Notes under the pieces: model-generated
Database searches by the model: none
Told to the model about the DNA's origin: nothing
The model's input: the letters and a program-made list of their open reading frames with translations, nothing else
Part shown: positions 37,682 to 46,324 of the stretch, piece by piece
Position numbering within the stretch: the stretch's first letter is position 1
Layout of the letters: each line of letters begins with the position of its first letter
Made by a program: the position numbers and the translations under genes
Assembly: GCF_003610785.1 (NCBI RefSeq)
Contig: NZ_RAQQ01000004.1
Location: 310,001 to 374,000 of the forward strand
Direction of reading: 5' to 3'
From: Micromonospora globbae
Lineage (GTDB): Bacteria > Actinomycetota > Actinomycetes > Mycobacteriales > Micromonosporaceae
DNA length: 64,000 nucleotides

Positions 37682-37758
37682 CCGCGATCTTGCACTTTCT
37701 GCCCCGGCATATGGGGCATCACGCCCAGAACGGGGGCACGAACTGCAAGATCGCGGGG
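37682..37758. repeat. Dispersed palindromic element, GATCTTGCACTTTC type
   Basis: Arms CCCGCGATCTTGCA (37682-37695) and TGCAAGATCGCGGG (37745-37758) between convergent genes. Its left half is nearly identical over about 40 bases to the element at 63182. Confidence 0.9.
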
Positions 37759-37778
37759 GAGTGGCGGGGCGGGGCGGG

Positions 37779-38468
37779 TCAGGGGAGGCGCTTGGTGACC
37801 TTCTCCGCGGTCTCCCGGGTGGACTGGCGGGACGTGTCCAGGTTGCCGCAGAGCACCACGGTGGCGCCGGCCACGAGGGGCCCCAGCAGCCAGTCCACCG
37901 GGTCGGGATACCGCCCGGCGTCGATCAGCACCCGGTCGCCGGGGGCGAGGCCGAACTCCGCGGCACGGGCCCGCGCCGCGGCGACCAGCTCCGCGTCGGT
38001 CGCGCCACCCGGGGCGTACGGCGTGAAGCGGTCGCCGTGGCCGCGTACGTCCACGACGTAGTCGACGAAACCGGGAGGCACCTCGCGCAGCGGCAGCGCG
38101 AACGGGGCGAGCGCGAGCGCGTACCGCTCGTCGGCGGGCCAGGCGTCCGCCTCGGCGATCCGGTCGGCCGCCGAGAAGAGCACGTCGACCGGGCCGGCGG
38201 CCGCGGCCACGGTGAGCCCGGCCGACCAGCAGCCGAGCAGCACCGCGGCGGTCTGCCAGTGCGGCGGGAGCAGTACGCCGGCCGTGTCGTCGGGCCCGAG
38301 GCCGAGCCCGTCGACGAGCAGGTTGGCCGTCTTGGCCACCCAGTTGGCCAGTGTGGCGCCGGACAGTTCGGTCCGCTCGCCGGAGGCGTCGTCGTACCAG
38401 GTGAGCAACGGTCGGGTGGGGTCGGTGGCGATCGCGTCGGCGAAGACCCCGGCAATGTTCTCGGCCAT
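37779..38468 (-). CDS. TIGR03089 family protein (truncated AMP-ligase-like)
   Basis: A 229-aa protein resembling only the N-terminal part of acyl-adenylate ligases: LLTWYDDASGERTELSGATLANWVAKTANLL, GPDDTAGVLLPPHWQTAAVLLG, and a final DWLLGPLVAGATVVLCGNLD. The phosphate loop and C-terminal lid of true ANL enzymes are missing, as in the actinobacteria-specific TIGR03089 family (M. tuberculosis Rv3268). It probably does not adenylate on its own. ATG at 38468 lies 8 nt after TATCGT. Its divergent neighbour is a glycosyltransferase, as expected from the sugar-nucleotide context of this block. Confidence 0.85.
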   Translation of the reverse strand: MAENIAGVFADAIATDPTRPLLTWYDDASGERTELSGATLANWVAKTANLLVDGLGLGPDDTAGVLLPPHWQTAAVLLGCWSAGLTVAAAAGPVDVLFSAADRIAEADAWPADERYALALAPFALPLREVPPGFVDYVVDVRGHGDRFTPYAPGGATDAELVAAARARAAEFGLAPGDRVLIDAGRYPDPVDWLLGPLVAGATVVLCGNLDTSRQSTRETAEKVTKRLP

Positions 38469-38476
38469 CGGCGCGA

Positions 38477-38482
38477 ACGATA
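38477..38482 (-). promoter_or_regulatory. -10 box TATCGT of the TIGR03089 gene
   Basis: Eight nt upstream of the ATG at 38468, minus strand; near-leaderless. Confidence 0.4.
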
Positions 38483-38619
38483 CGCCGTCCCGGTCCGTAC
38501 CCGATGGCGATGACAAGTCCGCGTACGGTCGGGTCGCAGTCAGCGTCGGAGCGGGGCTCCGGCGTAGGCTTGCCACCGGAGTGTCGTTCCCCACAGACCC
38601 GCCAGCAAGGAGTCGCCCC

Positions 38620-39765
38620 GTGACCGCCGGTCGCCCGCCCCGCGTGCTCATCGACGCCACGAGTGTCCCCGCCGACCGTGGCGGCGTCGGTAGATACGTC
38701 GATGGCCTGCTCGGGGCGCTCGGCAAGGTCTGCGGCTCGGGGGTGGAGCTGGCGGTGGTCAGCCTCCGCACCGACCTGGAGCGCTACTCGCGGATGCTGC
38801 CGGGTGCGGAGATCATCCCGGCTCCGGCGGCCGTCGCCCACCGCCCCGCCCGGCTGGCGTGGGAGCAGACCGGGCTGCCGCTGCTCGCCCAGCAGGTCGG
38901 GGCGCAGGTGCTGCACTCGCCGTTCTACACCTGTCCGCTCCGCGCCGGTTGTCCCGTCACGGTGACCGTGCACGACGCGACCTTCTTCACCGAGCCGGAG
39001 CACTACGACAAGTCGCGGCGGACGTTCTTCCGCAGCGCGATCAAGACGTCGCTGCGCCGCGCCGACCGGGTGATCGTGCCGAGCAAGGCGACCCGGGACG
39101 AGCTGATCCGCCTGCTGGACGCGGACCCGACCCGGATCGACGTCGCCTACCACGGTGTCGACCACGCCGCCTTCCACGCCCCGAGCGAGGAGGAGAAGGC
39201 CCGCGTGCGTGCCCGCCTCGGGCTCGGCAACAGCAGCTACATCGCGTTCCTGGGGGCCAAGGAGCCGCGCAAGAACGTCCCCAACCTGATCCGGGGCTGG
39301 GCCCGGGCCGTCGCCGACCGCCCCAACCCGCCGGCCCTCGTGGTGGCCGGCGGCCAGGGGCACGACGACGACATCGACCGCGCCGTCGCCGAGGTGCCGT
39401 CGCACCTGCGGCTGCTGCGCCCCGGTTACCTGCGCTACGCGGACCTTCCCGGTTTCCTCGGCGGGGCGCTGGTGGCCGCCTACCCGTCCTACGGGGAGGG
39501 TTTCGGGCTGCCGATCCTCGAGGCGATGGCGTGCGCCGCTCCGGTGCTCACCACGCCCCGGCTCTCGCTGCCCGAGGTGGGTGGCGACGCGGTGGCCTAC
39601 ACGAGCGAGAACCCGGAGCAGATCGCCGCGGACCTCGCCGCGCTGCTCGACGACGAGCCGCGCCGGTTGTCGCTGGCCAAGGCCGGATTCGACCGGGCCA
39701 AGGAGTTCACGTGGGAGTCGAGCGCCGAGGTGCACATCGCGGCGTGGACCCGCGCCCGGTCCTGA
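38620..39765 (+). CDS. GT4-family glycosyltransferase
   Basis: A 381-aa GT-B glycosyltransferase. The acceptor domain opens RVLIDATSVPADRGGVGRYV with the glycine-rich loop; the donor domain has FLGAKEPRKNVPNLIRGWA and the EX7E-type motif in YPSYGEGFGLPILEAMAC with the two glutamates. Retaining transfer from a nucleotide sugar (GDP-mannose is plausible because a mannose-1-phosphate guanylyltransferase gene follows after 51 bp). GTG at 38620 follows AAGGAG by 7 nt, with TAGGCT near 38564 as a possible -10. In M. tuberculosis the matching place holds the rhamnosyltransferase WbbL1 next to manC; this protein is not clearly an orthologue. Confidence 0.88.
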   Translation: MTAGRPPRVLIDATSVPADRGGVGRYVDGLLGALGKVCGSGVELAVVSLRTDLERYSRMLPGAEIIPAPAAVAHRPARLAWEQTGLPLLAQQVGAQVLHSPFYTCPLRAGCPVTVTVHDATFFTEPEHYDKSRRTFFRSAIKTSLRRADRVIVPSKATRDELIRLLDADPTRIDVAYHGVDHAAFHAPSEEEKARVRARLGLGNSSYIAFLGAKEPRKNVPNLIRGWARAVADRPNPPALVVAGGQGHDDDIDRAVAEVPSHLRLLRPGYLRYADLPGFLGGALVAAYPSYGEGFGLPILEAMACAAPVLTTPRLSLPEVGGDAVAYTSENPEQIAADLAALLDDEPRRLSLAKAGFDRAKEFTWESSAEVHIAAWTRARS

Positions 39766-39804
39766 GGTGGGGCCGAACCTCCCGTCCCGCGTGCGCCGTT
39801 CGGG

Positions 39805-39810
39805 CATGAT
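39805..39810 (+). promoter_or_regulatory. -10-like CATGAT upstream of the guanylyltransferase gene
   Basis: Six nt before the ATG at 39817; no Shine-Dalgarno. Supports the ATG rather than the GTG at 39811. Confidence 0.4.
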
Positions 39811-39816
39811 GTGCTG

Positions 39817-40905
39817 ATGCTCTACGCCGTCATCCCGGCGGGTGGCAGTGGCACACGGCTGTGGCCGCTGTCCCGGGCCGGCCACCCCAAGTTCCTCCAC
39901 CCACTCACCGGGACGCCCGCCTCGCTGCTGCAGGCGACCGTGGAGCGGCTGGCGTCCCTGACCACACCCGAGCGCACGCTCGTGGTGACCGGGACGGCGC
40001 ACGTGACGGCGGTGGCGCGGCAGCTCACCGGCCTGCCGGAGGAGAACATCCTGGTCGAGCCCTCACCGCGGGACTCCTGCGCGGCGATCGCGCTGGCCGC
40101 CGCGGTGATCGCGCGGCGCGACCCGGACGCGGTGATGGGCTCCTTCGCCGCCGACCACCTGATCGGCGACCCGCAGCGGTGGGCCGAGACGGTCCGCGAG
40201 GCGATGCGCGGCGCCGAGCAGGGGCTGCTCATGACGGTGGGCATCACCCCGACCCGGCCCGAGACCGGCTACGGCTACCTGGAGTGCGGGGAGCTGATCG
40301 GCGGCGGCCCGCTGCGCCGGGTGGCCGAGTTCAAGGAGAAGCCGGCCCTCGAGGTGGCCGAGGTGTACGTCCGTTCCGGGCGGCACCTCTGGAACGCCAG
40401 CATGTTCGTCTGGCGGGTGGACGTCTTCCTCGCGGAGCTGGCCCGGCAGCAGCCGGCGCTGCACGCCGGGGTCACGTCGATCGCGGCGGCCTGGGGCACC
40501 CCGGAGCAGGACGACGTGCTCGGGGCGGTCTGGCCGACGCTGCCGAAGATCTCCGTCGACTACGCCGTGATGGAGGGCGCCGCGACGGCCGGGCGGGTCG
40601 CCACGGTCCCGGGGGACTTCGGCTGGAACGACGTCGGCGACTTCCACACCCTCGGCGACGTGCTGCCGGCGGACCCGGCGGGCAACGTGGTGCTCGGCGC
40701 CCCGAAGCCGGGTGTCCTGCTGCACGACAGCAGCGGCCTCGTGGTGGTGCCGCACTCCGGGCGGCTCGTGGCCGCGCTGGGTGTCCACGACCTGGTCGTG
40801 GTGGACACCCCGGACGCCGTGCTGGTCTGCCCTCGCGAGCGGGCCCAGGATGTCAAGGCCCTGGTCGACGATCTCAAGGCGCGGGGCGAAGAGGGCTACG
40901 TCTGA
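39817..40905 (+). CDS. manC: Mannose-1-phosphate guanylyltransferase
   Basis: A 362-aa nucleotidyltransferase forming GDP-mannose from mannose-1-phosphate and GTP. N-terminal pyrophosphorylase signature AVIPAGGSGTRLWPLSR (residues 4-20), VEPSPRDSCAAIALAA, SFAADHLIGD, FKEKP and WNASMFVWR are diagnostic. A left-handed beta-helix remnant forms the C-terminus, without the isomerase domain of bifunctional enzymes. It supplies mannose for phosphatidylinositol mannosides and glycans. The 3' end overlaps the convergent NUDIX gene by 32 bp. Confidence 0.93.
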   Translation: MLYAVIPAGGSGTRLWPLSRAGHPKFLHPLTGTPASLLQATVERLASLTTPERTLVVTGTAHVTAVARQLTGLPEENILVEPSPRDSCAAIALAAAVIARRDPDAVMGSFAADHLIGDPQRWAETVREAMRGAEQGLLMTVGITPTRPETGYGYLECGELIGGGPLRRVAEFKEKPALEVAEVYVRSGRHLWNASMFVWRVDVFLAELARQQPALHAGVTSIAAAWGTPEQDDVLGAVWPTLPKISVDYAVMEGAATAGRVATVPGDFGWNDVGDFHTLGDVLPADPAGNVVLGAPKPGVLLHDSSGLVVVPHSGRLVAALGVHDLVVVDTPDAVLVCPRERAQDVKALVDDLKARGEEGYV

Positions 40906-41524
40906 GCGCCGCGCGGGCCGGCGCCACGAGGTGCGCGGTGCCGTGCGCCAGCGGCTCGGGGAGCCGGTCCGGCGGGAACCAGCCCAGCGCCTCGGACTCG
41001 TCGCTGACCCGCTCGACGGCGCCGTCCGGCGCGAGGACGGCGAAGCGGACGTCGTAGTGCAGCGATCCGCCCTGGCAGGCGACGGGGTGGATGTCCACGT
41101 CGATAGGGACCGGATCGATCCGCAGGCCGGCGATCCCGGACTCCTCCGTCGCCTCGCGCAGCGCGGCGCCGGCGAGGGTCCGGTCGCCGGCCTCGCAGTG
41201 CCCGCCGAGCTGCACCCAGCGCCCGAGCTTGCCGTGCAGGCAGAGCAGCACCCGCGCGCCGGTGGAGTCCAGCACCAGGGCGCTCGCGGTGACGTGGCCG
41301 GGCCGGTGCGTCCGGCTCATCGCCACCGGCCCGGCGGCGAGCAACGCCAGGGTGCGGTCCCGGGCCGCGGCAGCCTCGGGGCTGGTCGGCGCCCAGCCGG
41401 TCAGCAGCGCCGCCGCGTCCGCGTGCAGTGCCGCGTACGCCTGCAGGGAGGCTTCGGGAGACGGCGCGGAGGTTTCGGCATACGCCGGCGGAGAGGCGTC
41501 CGCGGCGGTCGGGGTGTCCGGCAT
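40874..41524 (-). CDS. NUDIX hydrolase
   Basis: A 216-aa NUDIX protein hydrolysing a nucleoside diphosphate-linked compound. NUDIX box at GGHCEAGDRTLAGAALREATEESGI-type positions (about 117-141): the REXXEESG core is intact, while the conserved Glu of GX5E is Asp, a common variant. Residues 1-60 form a Pro/Ala-rich helical extension. ATG at 41524 is 6 nt after TACAGT. The gene is convergent with, and overlaps, manC. Relatives are found near fbiB in several actinobacteria; a link to F420 precursors is unproven. Confidence 0.87.
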   Translation of the reverse strand: MPDTPTAADASPPAYAETSAPSPEASLQAYAALHADAAALLTGWAPTSPEAAAARDRTLALLAAGPVAMSRTHRPGHVTASALVLDSTGARVLLCLHGKLGRWVQLGGHCEAGDRTLAGAALREATEESGIAGLRIDPVPIDVDIHPVACQGGSLHYDVRFAVLAPDGAVERVSDESEALGWFPPDRLPEPLAHGTAHLVAPARAALRRSPLRPAP

Positions 41525-41530
41525 CCCGCC

Positions 41531-41536
41531 ACTGTA
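41531..41536 (-). promoter_or_regulatory. -10 box TACAGT of the NUDIX gene
   Basis: Six nt before the ATG at 41524 (minus strand). The rest of the divergent gap 41525-41899 has no gene; TAGAGT at about 41848 may serve the rightward wHTH gene. Confidence 0.5.
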
Positions 41537-41899
41537 CGAGTGCGCCGGCCGGTCGCGGCGTGGTGACCCGGCGGCTTGGCCGGCCCCGGCCAACTGCCGG
41601 TGCCCCGTCGATCGCGGCCGGATGACCGGGCATCGGGCGGGACGACCGGACGGCACCCCTGCGGTTCGTCTGGGCCGCAGACCCTCGTTGGTGCCGCCCG
41701 GTCGCCGGTCCTCCCCGGCCCCGGTGCCCCGATGCCGTGCACCGTCGACGGGCCGGCACCGCTGGCACTGGAAGCATGCCCAACGGGCCGTCGGGCCGTC
41801 GAGGTTTTTCAGCTCACGCTTAAAGATGGAGATAAGTGCCGGCCGGTAGAGTGCAGACGGTTGCCGGCAACCCCTGCCCGGCGATCGGGAGCGCGCGCC

Positions 41900-42892
41900 A
41901 TGTTGAAGATCTACTTTTCGGGCGAGGACATCCTGCGGACCCGGGTCGCCCCGGCCGCCGATCCGGTCTGGGAACTGGTGCTGAGCCTTCACCTGCTCCA
42001 GGGCCGCAGCCGGGACCCGCTCATGGCCACCTGGCGCCGCACCGTCGCCCGCGGGCTGCGCCAGGACACGCCGCGCGAGAACTTCCGCCTCCTGTTCGCG
42101 CTCAACCCGCCCCGCGGGTACTTCCCCGACTTCCTCACCCCGTACGCCAGCCTCGGCGGCTTCGAGGCGGGCCTCGACGCGGTCCGGAGCACACCCGTGC
42201 CGCTGCTGCGGCGTGACCTGACCGTGCTCGCCGGCGAGAACGTGCTTCCGTCGTCGGCGTCCGCGCTCGCGCGGGGCGAGCCCGAGGTGTTGCGCCACCT
42301 GACCGAGTCGATGGAGCAGTACCGGTCGGTGGCGATCAACCCGTACTGGGGACGGATCCAGGCGGCCGTGGAGGCCGACCGGACGCGGCGGGCCCGTGCC
42401 CTGCTCGACGGCGGGGTGGAGGGGCTGCTCACCAGCCTGCGGCCGGCCATGCGCTGGGACTCCGGCGTGCTGGAGGTGCATGACTACCCGGACAGCCGCG
42501 AACTGCACCTCGACGGCCGAGGGCTGCTGCTCGTGCCCTCGTTCTTCTGTGCCCGTACGCCGGTGGCGCTGCTCAACCCCGCGCTGCCCCCGGTCCTGGT
42601 CTATCCGGTCGACCGGCTCGGCGGGCTCCTGCCGTCCGAGGGGGACGGCGGGCCGTCGCCGGGGCGGGAGGCGCTCGCCGCGCTCCTCGGCCGGACGCGG
42701 GCGGCCGTCCTGGAGGCCAGCGACGACGGCTGTACGACCGGCGAGGTGGCCCGCCGGCTGAACATCTCACCGGCCGCGGCCAGCCAGCACGCCACCGTGC
42801 TCCGCAACGCCGGGCTGCTCGTCAGTCAGCGCGACCGCAACACGGTGCTGCACACGCTGACCCCGCTGGGCCGCGCCATGCTCGACGCCTGA
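41900..42892 (+). CDS. wHTH (ArsR-like) transcriptional regulator
   Basis: A 330-aa regulator. The last 65 residues form a winged helix: TRAAVLEASDDGCTTGEVARRLNISPAAASQHATVLRNAGLLVSQRD, the ArsR-type helix-turn-helix and wing. The first 260 residues are a separate alpha-rich domain (LRTRVAPAADPVWELVLSLH, YFPDFLTPYAS, GLLLVPSFFC) typical of the DUF5937-type sensor in actinobacterial ArsR relatives. No metal-binding cysteine pattern. ATG at 41900 follows GGGAG by 8 nt. Monocistronic; target unknown. Confidence 0.85.
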   Translation: MLKIYFSGEDILRTRVAPAADPVWELVLSLHLLQGRSRDPLMATWRRTVARGLRQDTPRENFRLLFALNPPRGYFPDFLTPYASLGGFEAGLDAVRSTPVPLLRRDLTVLAGENVLPSSASALARGEPEVLRHLTESMEQYRSVAINPYWGRIQAAVEADRTRRARALLDGGVEGLLTSLRPAMRWDSGVLEVHDYPDSRELHLDGRGLLLVPSFFCARTPVALLNPALPPVLVYPVDRLGGLLPSEGDGGPSPGREALAALLGRTRAAVLEASDDGCTTGEVARRLNISPAAASQHATVLRNAGLLVSQRDRNTVLHTLTPLGRAMLDA

Positions 42893-42966
42893 CCCACCCA
42901 CCCCCGCCCCCGCCCCACCCGCCCACGACCGGCCGACCGGCCGACCCGCCCCGACCCGCCGGCTCG

Positions 42967-43036
42967 CCCCGGTGATCATGAGGTTGGCGCCGGCGTGTCG
43001 CCGCGTGTCGCCCCGCCAACCTCATGATCACCGGGG
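42967..43036. repeat. Dispersed palindromic element, GATCATGAGGTTGGCG type
   Basis: Perfect 23-bp arms (42967-42989 and 43014-43036) in the convergent gap after the wHTH gene, 75 nt from its stop. Shares arm sequence with 2004-2061. Confidence 0.9.
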
Positions 43037-43068
43037 CGAGGCGAGAGCGCGCCGAGGCGAGAGCGCGC
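43037..43068. repeat. 16-bp tandem duplication
   Basis: CGAGGCGAGAGCGCGC at 43037 and 43053, directly after the palindrome. Non-coding. Confidence 0.8.
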
Positions 43069-43111
43069 CGGGGCGCGGCCGCGCCGGGCGAGCACGGGGC
43101 CGGGCGTGCGG

Positions 43112-44197
43112 TCAGAGGGCCAGGGCGGCGCTCGCCGTGCTGGCGGCGGGGGGCGGCAGGAGCAGGGAGCCGATCCCCTCCGCGGCCAGGGCGATGCGCA
43201 GCCGGTGCATGTCCGCCCCGAAGCGGACCAGGTCGTTCGGGTCCACCGGGGTCGGCGGGGAGCCGAGGACCAGCGCGGTGGCCTGCTCCGGCCAGCCGGG
43301 CACGGCGGCGGCCAGGCCGGGGCGTACCTCGTCGTCGACCAGGGTGAACACCGTGCCGGGCGCGACCGCGCCGGCCACCGCCTCGATGGCGCGGCGCACC
43401 GCGGCCGGGTTGGCCGGCGCGGGCCCGGGCCCGTCCGGCAGGGTGGCCCCGGACGCCAGGCCGGCGGCCTTCGCCTCGGCGGTGCCGAGGGAGAAGAGGT
43501 CCTGCGCCGCGTCCCGGACCAGCGCCGCCGCGCCGGCGCCGTCGTCCGGGCGGGTGGCGCCCAGGTAGCCGCGCACGACGGCCACCGGCACCTGGTCGAT
43601 CTTGCCCTTGATCAGCTCGCCGGCGCCCGCCAGCTCGTCCACCACGGCCATCTGGGTCACGTGCAGCTCGTTGCCGTACGGGTCGGTCTCGCCCCGGTGG
43701 TCGCGGATGGGGTCCATGCCGGCCACCCCGAGCGCCACGTCGGTGAGCCCGTTGCGCCACGGCCGGCCCATCGTGTCGCTGATGATCACGGCGACGTCGC
43801 GGCCGTAGCGGTCCCGCAGCGCGGCGCGCAGCGCCCGGGCCGAGGCGTCCGGGTCCTTCGGCAGCAGCACCAGCCGGGTCTTGTCCACGTTCGAGGCGTC
43901 GATCCCCGCCGAGGCCATGACGAAGCCGTGGTGGGTCTGCACGATCCGGGTCGGGCCGCGGCTCGCGACCACGCGGGCCGTCTCCGCCGCCAGCACCTCG
44001 TCGCGGGCGACCTGCCGTTCCGGACCGTCGGCCGGGATGTCGACGAGCCGCCCCTCCGCCTTCGACACGATCTTGCTGGTGACCACCAGCACGTCGCCGT
44101 CGCGCAGCCAGGGCGCCGCGGTGGCGATCAGCGCCGCCAGGTCGTCACCCTCGGACACGTGGCCGATGCCCAGCACCGGCAGGATCTCCAGCTTCAC
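43112..44197 (-). CDS. cofE: Coenzyme F420:L-glutamate ligase (CofE/FbiB)
   Basis: A 361-aa enzyme adding glutamate to F420-0. The CofE domain (residues 1-245) shows ILPVLGIGHVSEGDDLAALI, VLVVTSKIVSKAEGR, AVIISDTMGRPWRNGLTDVALG and GNELHVTQMAVVDELA. The remaining 115 residues only weakly recall the C-terminal nitroreductase-like domain of mycobacterial FbiB (HRLRIALAAEGIGSLLL) and are shorter than it. GTG at 44197 overlaps the cofD stop (GTGA) with GGAG 5 nt upstream, so the two are coupled. Together with fbiC at 46325 the window carries three of the F420 genes. Confidence 0.92.
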   Translation of the reverse strand: MKLEILPVLGIGHVSEGDDLAALIATAAPWLRDGDVLVVTSKIVSKAEGRLVDIPADGPERQVARDEVLAAETARVVASRGPTRIVQTHHGFVMASAGIDASNVDKTRLVLLPKDPDASARALRAALRDRYGRDVAVIISDTMGRPWRNGLTDVALGVAGMDPIRDHRGETDPYGNELHVTQMAVVDELAGAGELIKGKIDQVPVAVVRGYLGATRPDDGAGAAALVRDAAQDLFSLGTAEAKAAGLASGATLPDGPGPAPANPAAVRRAIEAVAGAVAPGTVFTLVDDEVRPGLAAAVPGWPEQATALVLGSPPTPVDPNDLVRFGADMHRLRIALAAEGIGSLLLPPPAASTASAALAL

Positions 44198-45141
44198 CGC
44201 AACTCCACCGCGGCGCGGACCATCGCCGCCGTCGCCGCCTCGTCGGTCATCCGCAGCGGTACCGCGCGGACGGTCACCTCCGGCACCACCGTGCCCTCGT
44301 CCTCCTCGGCGACGAGCCAGCCGTCCAGCAGGCCACCGCTCGACCTGCCGCCGTAGAGGCCGCCGACACCGGCCGCGCTGCACTCGACGCCGAGCACGGC
44401 CAGGCAGCGGTCGGCCATCCCCCGTACCGGGGCGCCGCCGATGATCGGCGACACGCCCACCACCCGGCCCGGTCCGTCGACGACGGCCTCCCGCAACCCG
44501 GGCACGGCGAGCACCGGGGCGATGCTCACCACCGGGTTGCTCGGTGCGATCAGCACGACGTCGGCCGAGCCGATGGCGTCGAGGACCCCCGGCGCGGGCT
44601 TCGCGGTGTCCGCGCCGACGAAGACGAACCGGTGCGTGGGCACGTCCGCCCGGTAGCGCACCCACCACTCCTGGAAGTGGATGGCGCGCTGGCCGCCGTC
44701 GAGGTCGACCACCGCGTGCGTCTCCAGCCGGTCGTCCGTTGCCGGCAGCAGCCGTACGCCGGGCTGCCAGCGGGTGGCCAGCGCCTCGGTCACCGCGGAG
44801 AGCGGGTAGCCGGCGTCGACCATTGTCGTGCGCACCAGGTGGGTCGCGATGTCCTTGTCGCCGAGGCCGAACCAGGTGGGCTCCGCGCCGTACGCGGCGA
44901 GCTCCGACTTGACCGTCCAGCTCTCGCCCGCGCGCCCCCAGCCGCGTTCCGGGTCGGCGCCGCCGCCGAGCGTGTACATCACGCTGTCCAGGTCGGGGCA
45001 GATCTTCAGGCCGTGCAGGTAGAGATCGTCGCCGACGTTGACCACGGCGGTCACGTCGGCGCCCACCTGCCGGGCGTACGCGCGTACGCCGACCAGGAAC
45101 CGGGCGCCCCCGATGCCGCCCGCGAGAACCACGATGCGCAT
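44194..45141 (-). CDS. cofD: 2-phospho-L-lactate (phosphoenolpyruvyl) transferase (CofD/FbiA)
   Basis: A 315-aa transferase that joins the activated phospho-lactate/PEP moiety to FO to give (dehydro-)F420-0. Family features: MRIVVLAGGIGGARFLVGVR at the N-terminus, NVGDDLYLHGLKICPDLDSV, GLGDKDIATHL, and IAPSNPVVSIAPVLAVPGLRE. ATG at 45141, 9 nt after CGAGG; an in-frame ATG at 45150 is possible. First gene of the cofD-cofE operon (fbiA-fbiB in mycobacteria) and divergent from a membrane-protein gene with its own TAGGCT -10 at 45195. Confidence 0.95.
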   Translation of the reverse strand: MRIVVLAGGIGGARFLVGVRAYARQVGADVTAVVNVGDDLYLHGLKICPDLDSVMYTLGGGADPERGWGRAGESWTVKSELAAYGAEPTWFGLGDKDIATHLVRTTMVDAGYPLSAVTEALATRWQPGVRLLPATDDRLETHAVVDLDGGQRAIHFQEWWVRYRADVPTHRFVFVGADTAKPAPGVLDAIGSADVVLIAPSNPVVSIAPVLAVPGLREAVVDGPGRVVGVSPIIGGAPVRGMADRCLAVLGVECSAAGVGGLYGGRSSGGLLDGWLVAEEDEGTVVPEVTVRAVPLRMTDEAATAAMVRAAVELR

Positions 45142-45194
45142 GTCGACCATCCTCGCGCACGCCACGCCTACGGTCCGCCAGTGGCCCGGGAGAC

Positions 45195-45200
45195 TAGGCT
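45195..45200 (+). promoter_or_regulatory. -10 box TAGGCT upstream of the Pro-rich membrane protein gene
   Basis: Followed after about 38 nt by AGGGAGAGCTC and the GTG at 45239; a leadered promoter within the 97-bp divergent gap to cofD. Confidence 0.45.
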
Positions 45201-45238
45201 CACGTCGGCAACTGTCCGCTTCGCCCCAGGGAGAGCTC

Positions 45239-46189
45239 GTGACCAGCCCCGCCGAGCCCGCGTCCGCCGACGCGACGCAGGCCCGCCAGCTGACCAAGCC
45301 GTTACGCGAACTGGCCGCGCTCGCGTTTCTCGGCGCGAACGCCGTGCTGCTCTTCGTCGGCCTGATCCGGCTGCTGACACCCACCGAGTACAGCACCTTC
45401 AGCGACCGGGCCGGTGGTGCCTTCGGCGCGTTCATGGGCATCGAGGCGGTGGTGCTGCCGGTGCTGGCCGTGCTGCTCGCCACCCACATCGAGCCGGTCC
45501 TCGGCCGGGCCAGGACGATCACCCAGGTCGCCCTGATCGAGTACGCGGTCAGCGCGTTCTTCGGCGCGCTGACGTTCCTGATCTGGACGGTCGGGGAACT
45601 GGCCGAGGGCGAGGTGCTCGAAGCCCTGCTCGGCCTGCTCACCCGGCTGGCGTGGATCGCGATCTTCGCGGTCGCCGCGTACGTCGTCTACCGGCTCTGG
45701 CGGACCCTCTACTACGTGCCGAAGCCCAAGCCGCAGCCCGGCGTCTACGGCTCCCCGCAGCCCGGCTGGCCGCAGCAGCCCGGCGGCTGGCCCGGCGCCG
45801 GCCAGCCCGGTGGCTACCCCGCTTCCGGCCAGCCCGGTGGCTACCCCGTGCCGGGGCAGCCCGGCGCGTACCCGGCTCCCGGCCAGCCGAGCGGCTACCC
45901 GCCGGCCGGCCCCCACGCCGGCCAGCCCGGCCCGTACGGCCCGCAGACCCCGCCGTTCACCCCGCCGCAGTCGGCGCCGCCGGCCAACGCCGCGCCGCAC
46001 TCGGCCCCGCCGGCGAACCCGGTGCCGCCCGCGGCCCCGCCGTTCGGGCAGCCGCCGTCGGCGGACCCCACCCAGGCCATCCCGCGCCAGTCCGCCGAGC
46101 CGACCCAGGCCATTCCCCGGCCGACGGACGGGGAGAGCGACCGTACCCAGCCGATCAACCCGGGTGAGGACCCGAACACCCCGCGCTGA
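45239..46189 (+). CDS. Four-span membrane protein with Pro/Gly/Tyr-rich repeat tail
   Basis: A 316-aa protein. Four hydrophobic helices lie between residues 25 and 155; the rest is a low-complexity tail built from GQPGGYP, GQPGAYP and PPANxxPxSAPP units plus two DPTQAIPR/EPTQAIPR repeats ending in an acidic tip. Such tails are common on actinobacterial membrane proteins of division and envelope complexes, but this one is unassigned. GTG at 45239 is chosen because of AGGGAG upstream and because the hydrophobic core begins soon after. Followed by a terminator before fbiC. Confidence 0.8.
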   Translation: MTSPAEPASADATQARQLTKPLRELAALAFLGANAVLLFVGLIRLLTPTEYSTFSDRAGGAFGAFMGIEAVVLPVLAVLLATHIEPVLGRARTITQVALIEYAVSAFFGALTFLIWTVGELAEGEVLEALLGLLTRLAWIAIFAVAAYVVYRLWRTLYYVPKPKPQPGVYGSPQPGWPQQPGGWPGAGQPGGYPASGQPGGYPVPGQPGAYPAPGQPSGYPPAGPHAGQPGPYGPQTPPFTPPQSAPPANAAPHSAPPANPVPPAAPPFGQPPSADPTQAIPRQSAEPTQAIPRPTDGESDRTQPINPGEDPNTPR

Positions 46190-46218
46190 CCGAGGTCCGG
46201 TAACGCCGGCAGGACACC

Positions 46219-46250
46219 GAAGGAGCGGCCTCCCACGGGGCCGCTCCTTC
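46219..46250 (+). terminator. Terminator after the Pro-rich membrane protein
   Basis: Perfect 12-bp stem GAAGGAGCGGCC / GGCCGCTCCTTC with an 8-nt loop, 30 nt after the stop. Confidence 0.75.
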
Positions 46251-46312
46251 CGTGTCCGGTGTGGTTGCCCACGCTCGGGCCGGACGCGGCGGGGGCACCG
46301 CCGATCACGGCT

Positions 46313-46318
46313 TAGGCT
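46313..46318 (+). promoter_or_regulatory. -10 box TAGGCT of fbiC
   Basis: Six nt upstream of the ATG at 46325, no Shine-Dalgarno; leaderless. Confidence 0.5.
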
Positions 46319-46324
46319 GAGCGA

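Noticed and set aside
35308..40002. A 1564-aa minus-strand frame across the acetoacetyl-CoA synthetase and glycosyltransferase genes
   Set aside because: Pure antisense frame in GC-rich DNA; the real genes here have complete conserved motifs in other frames.
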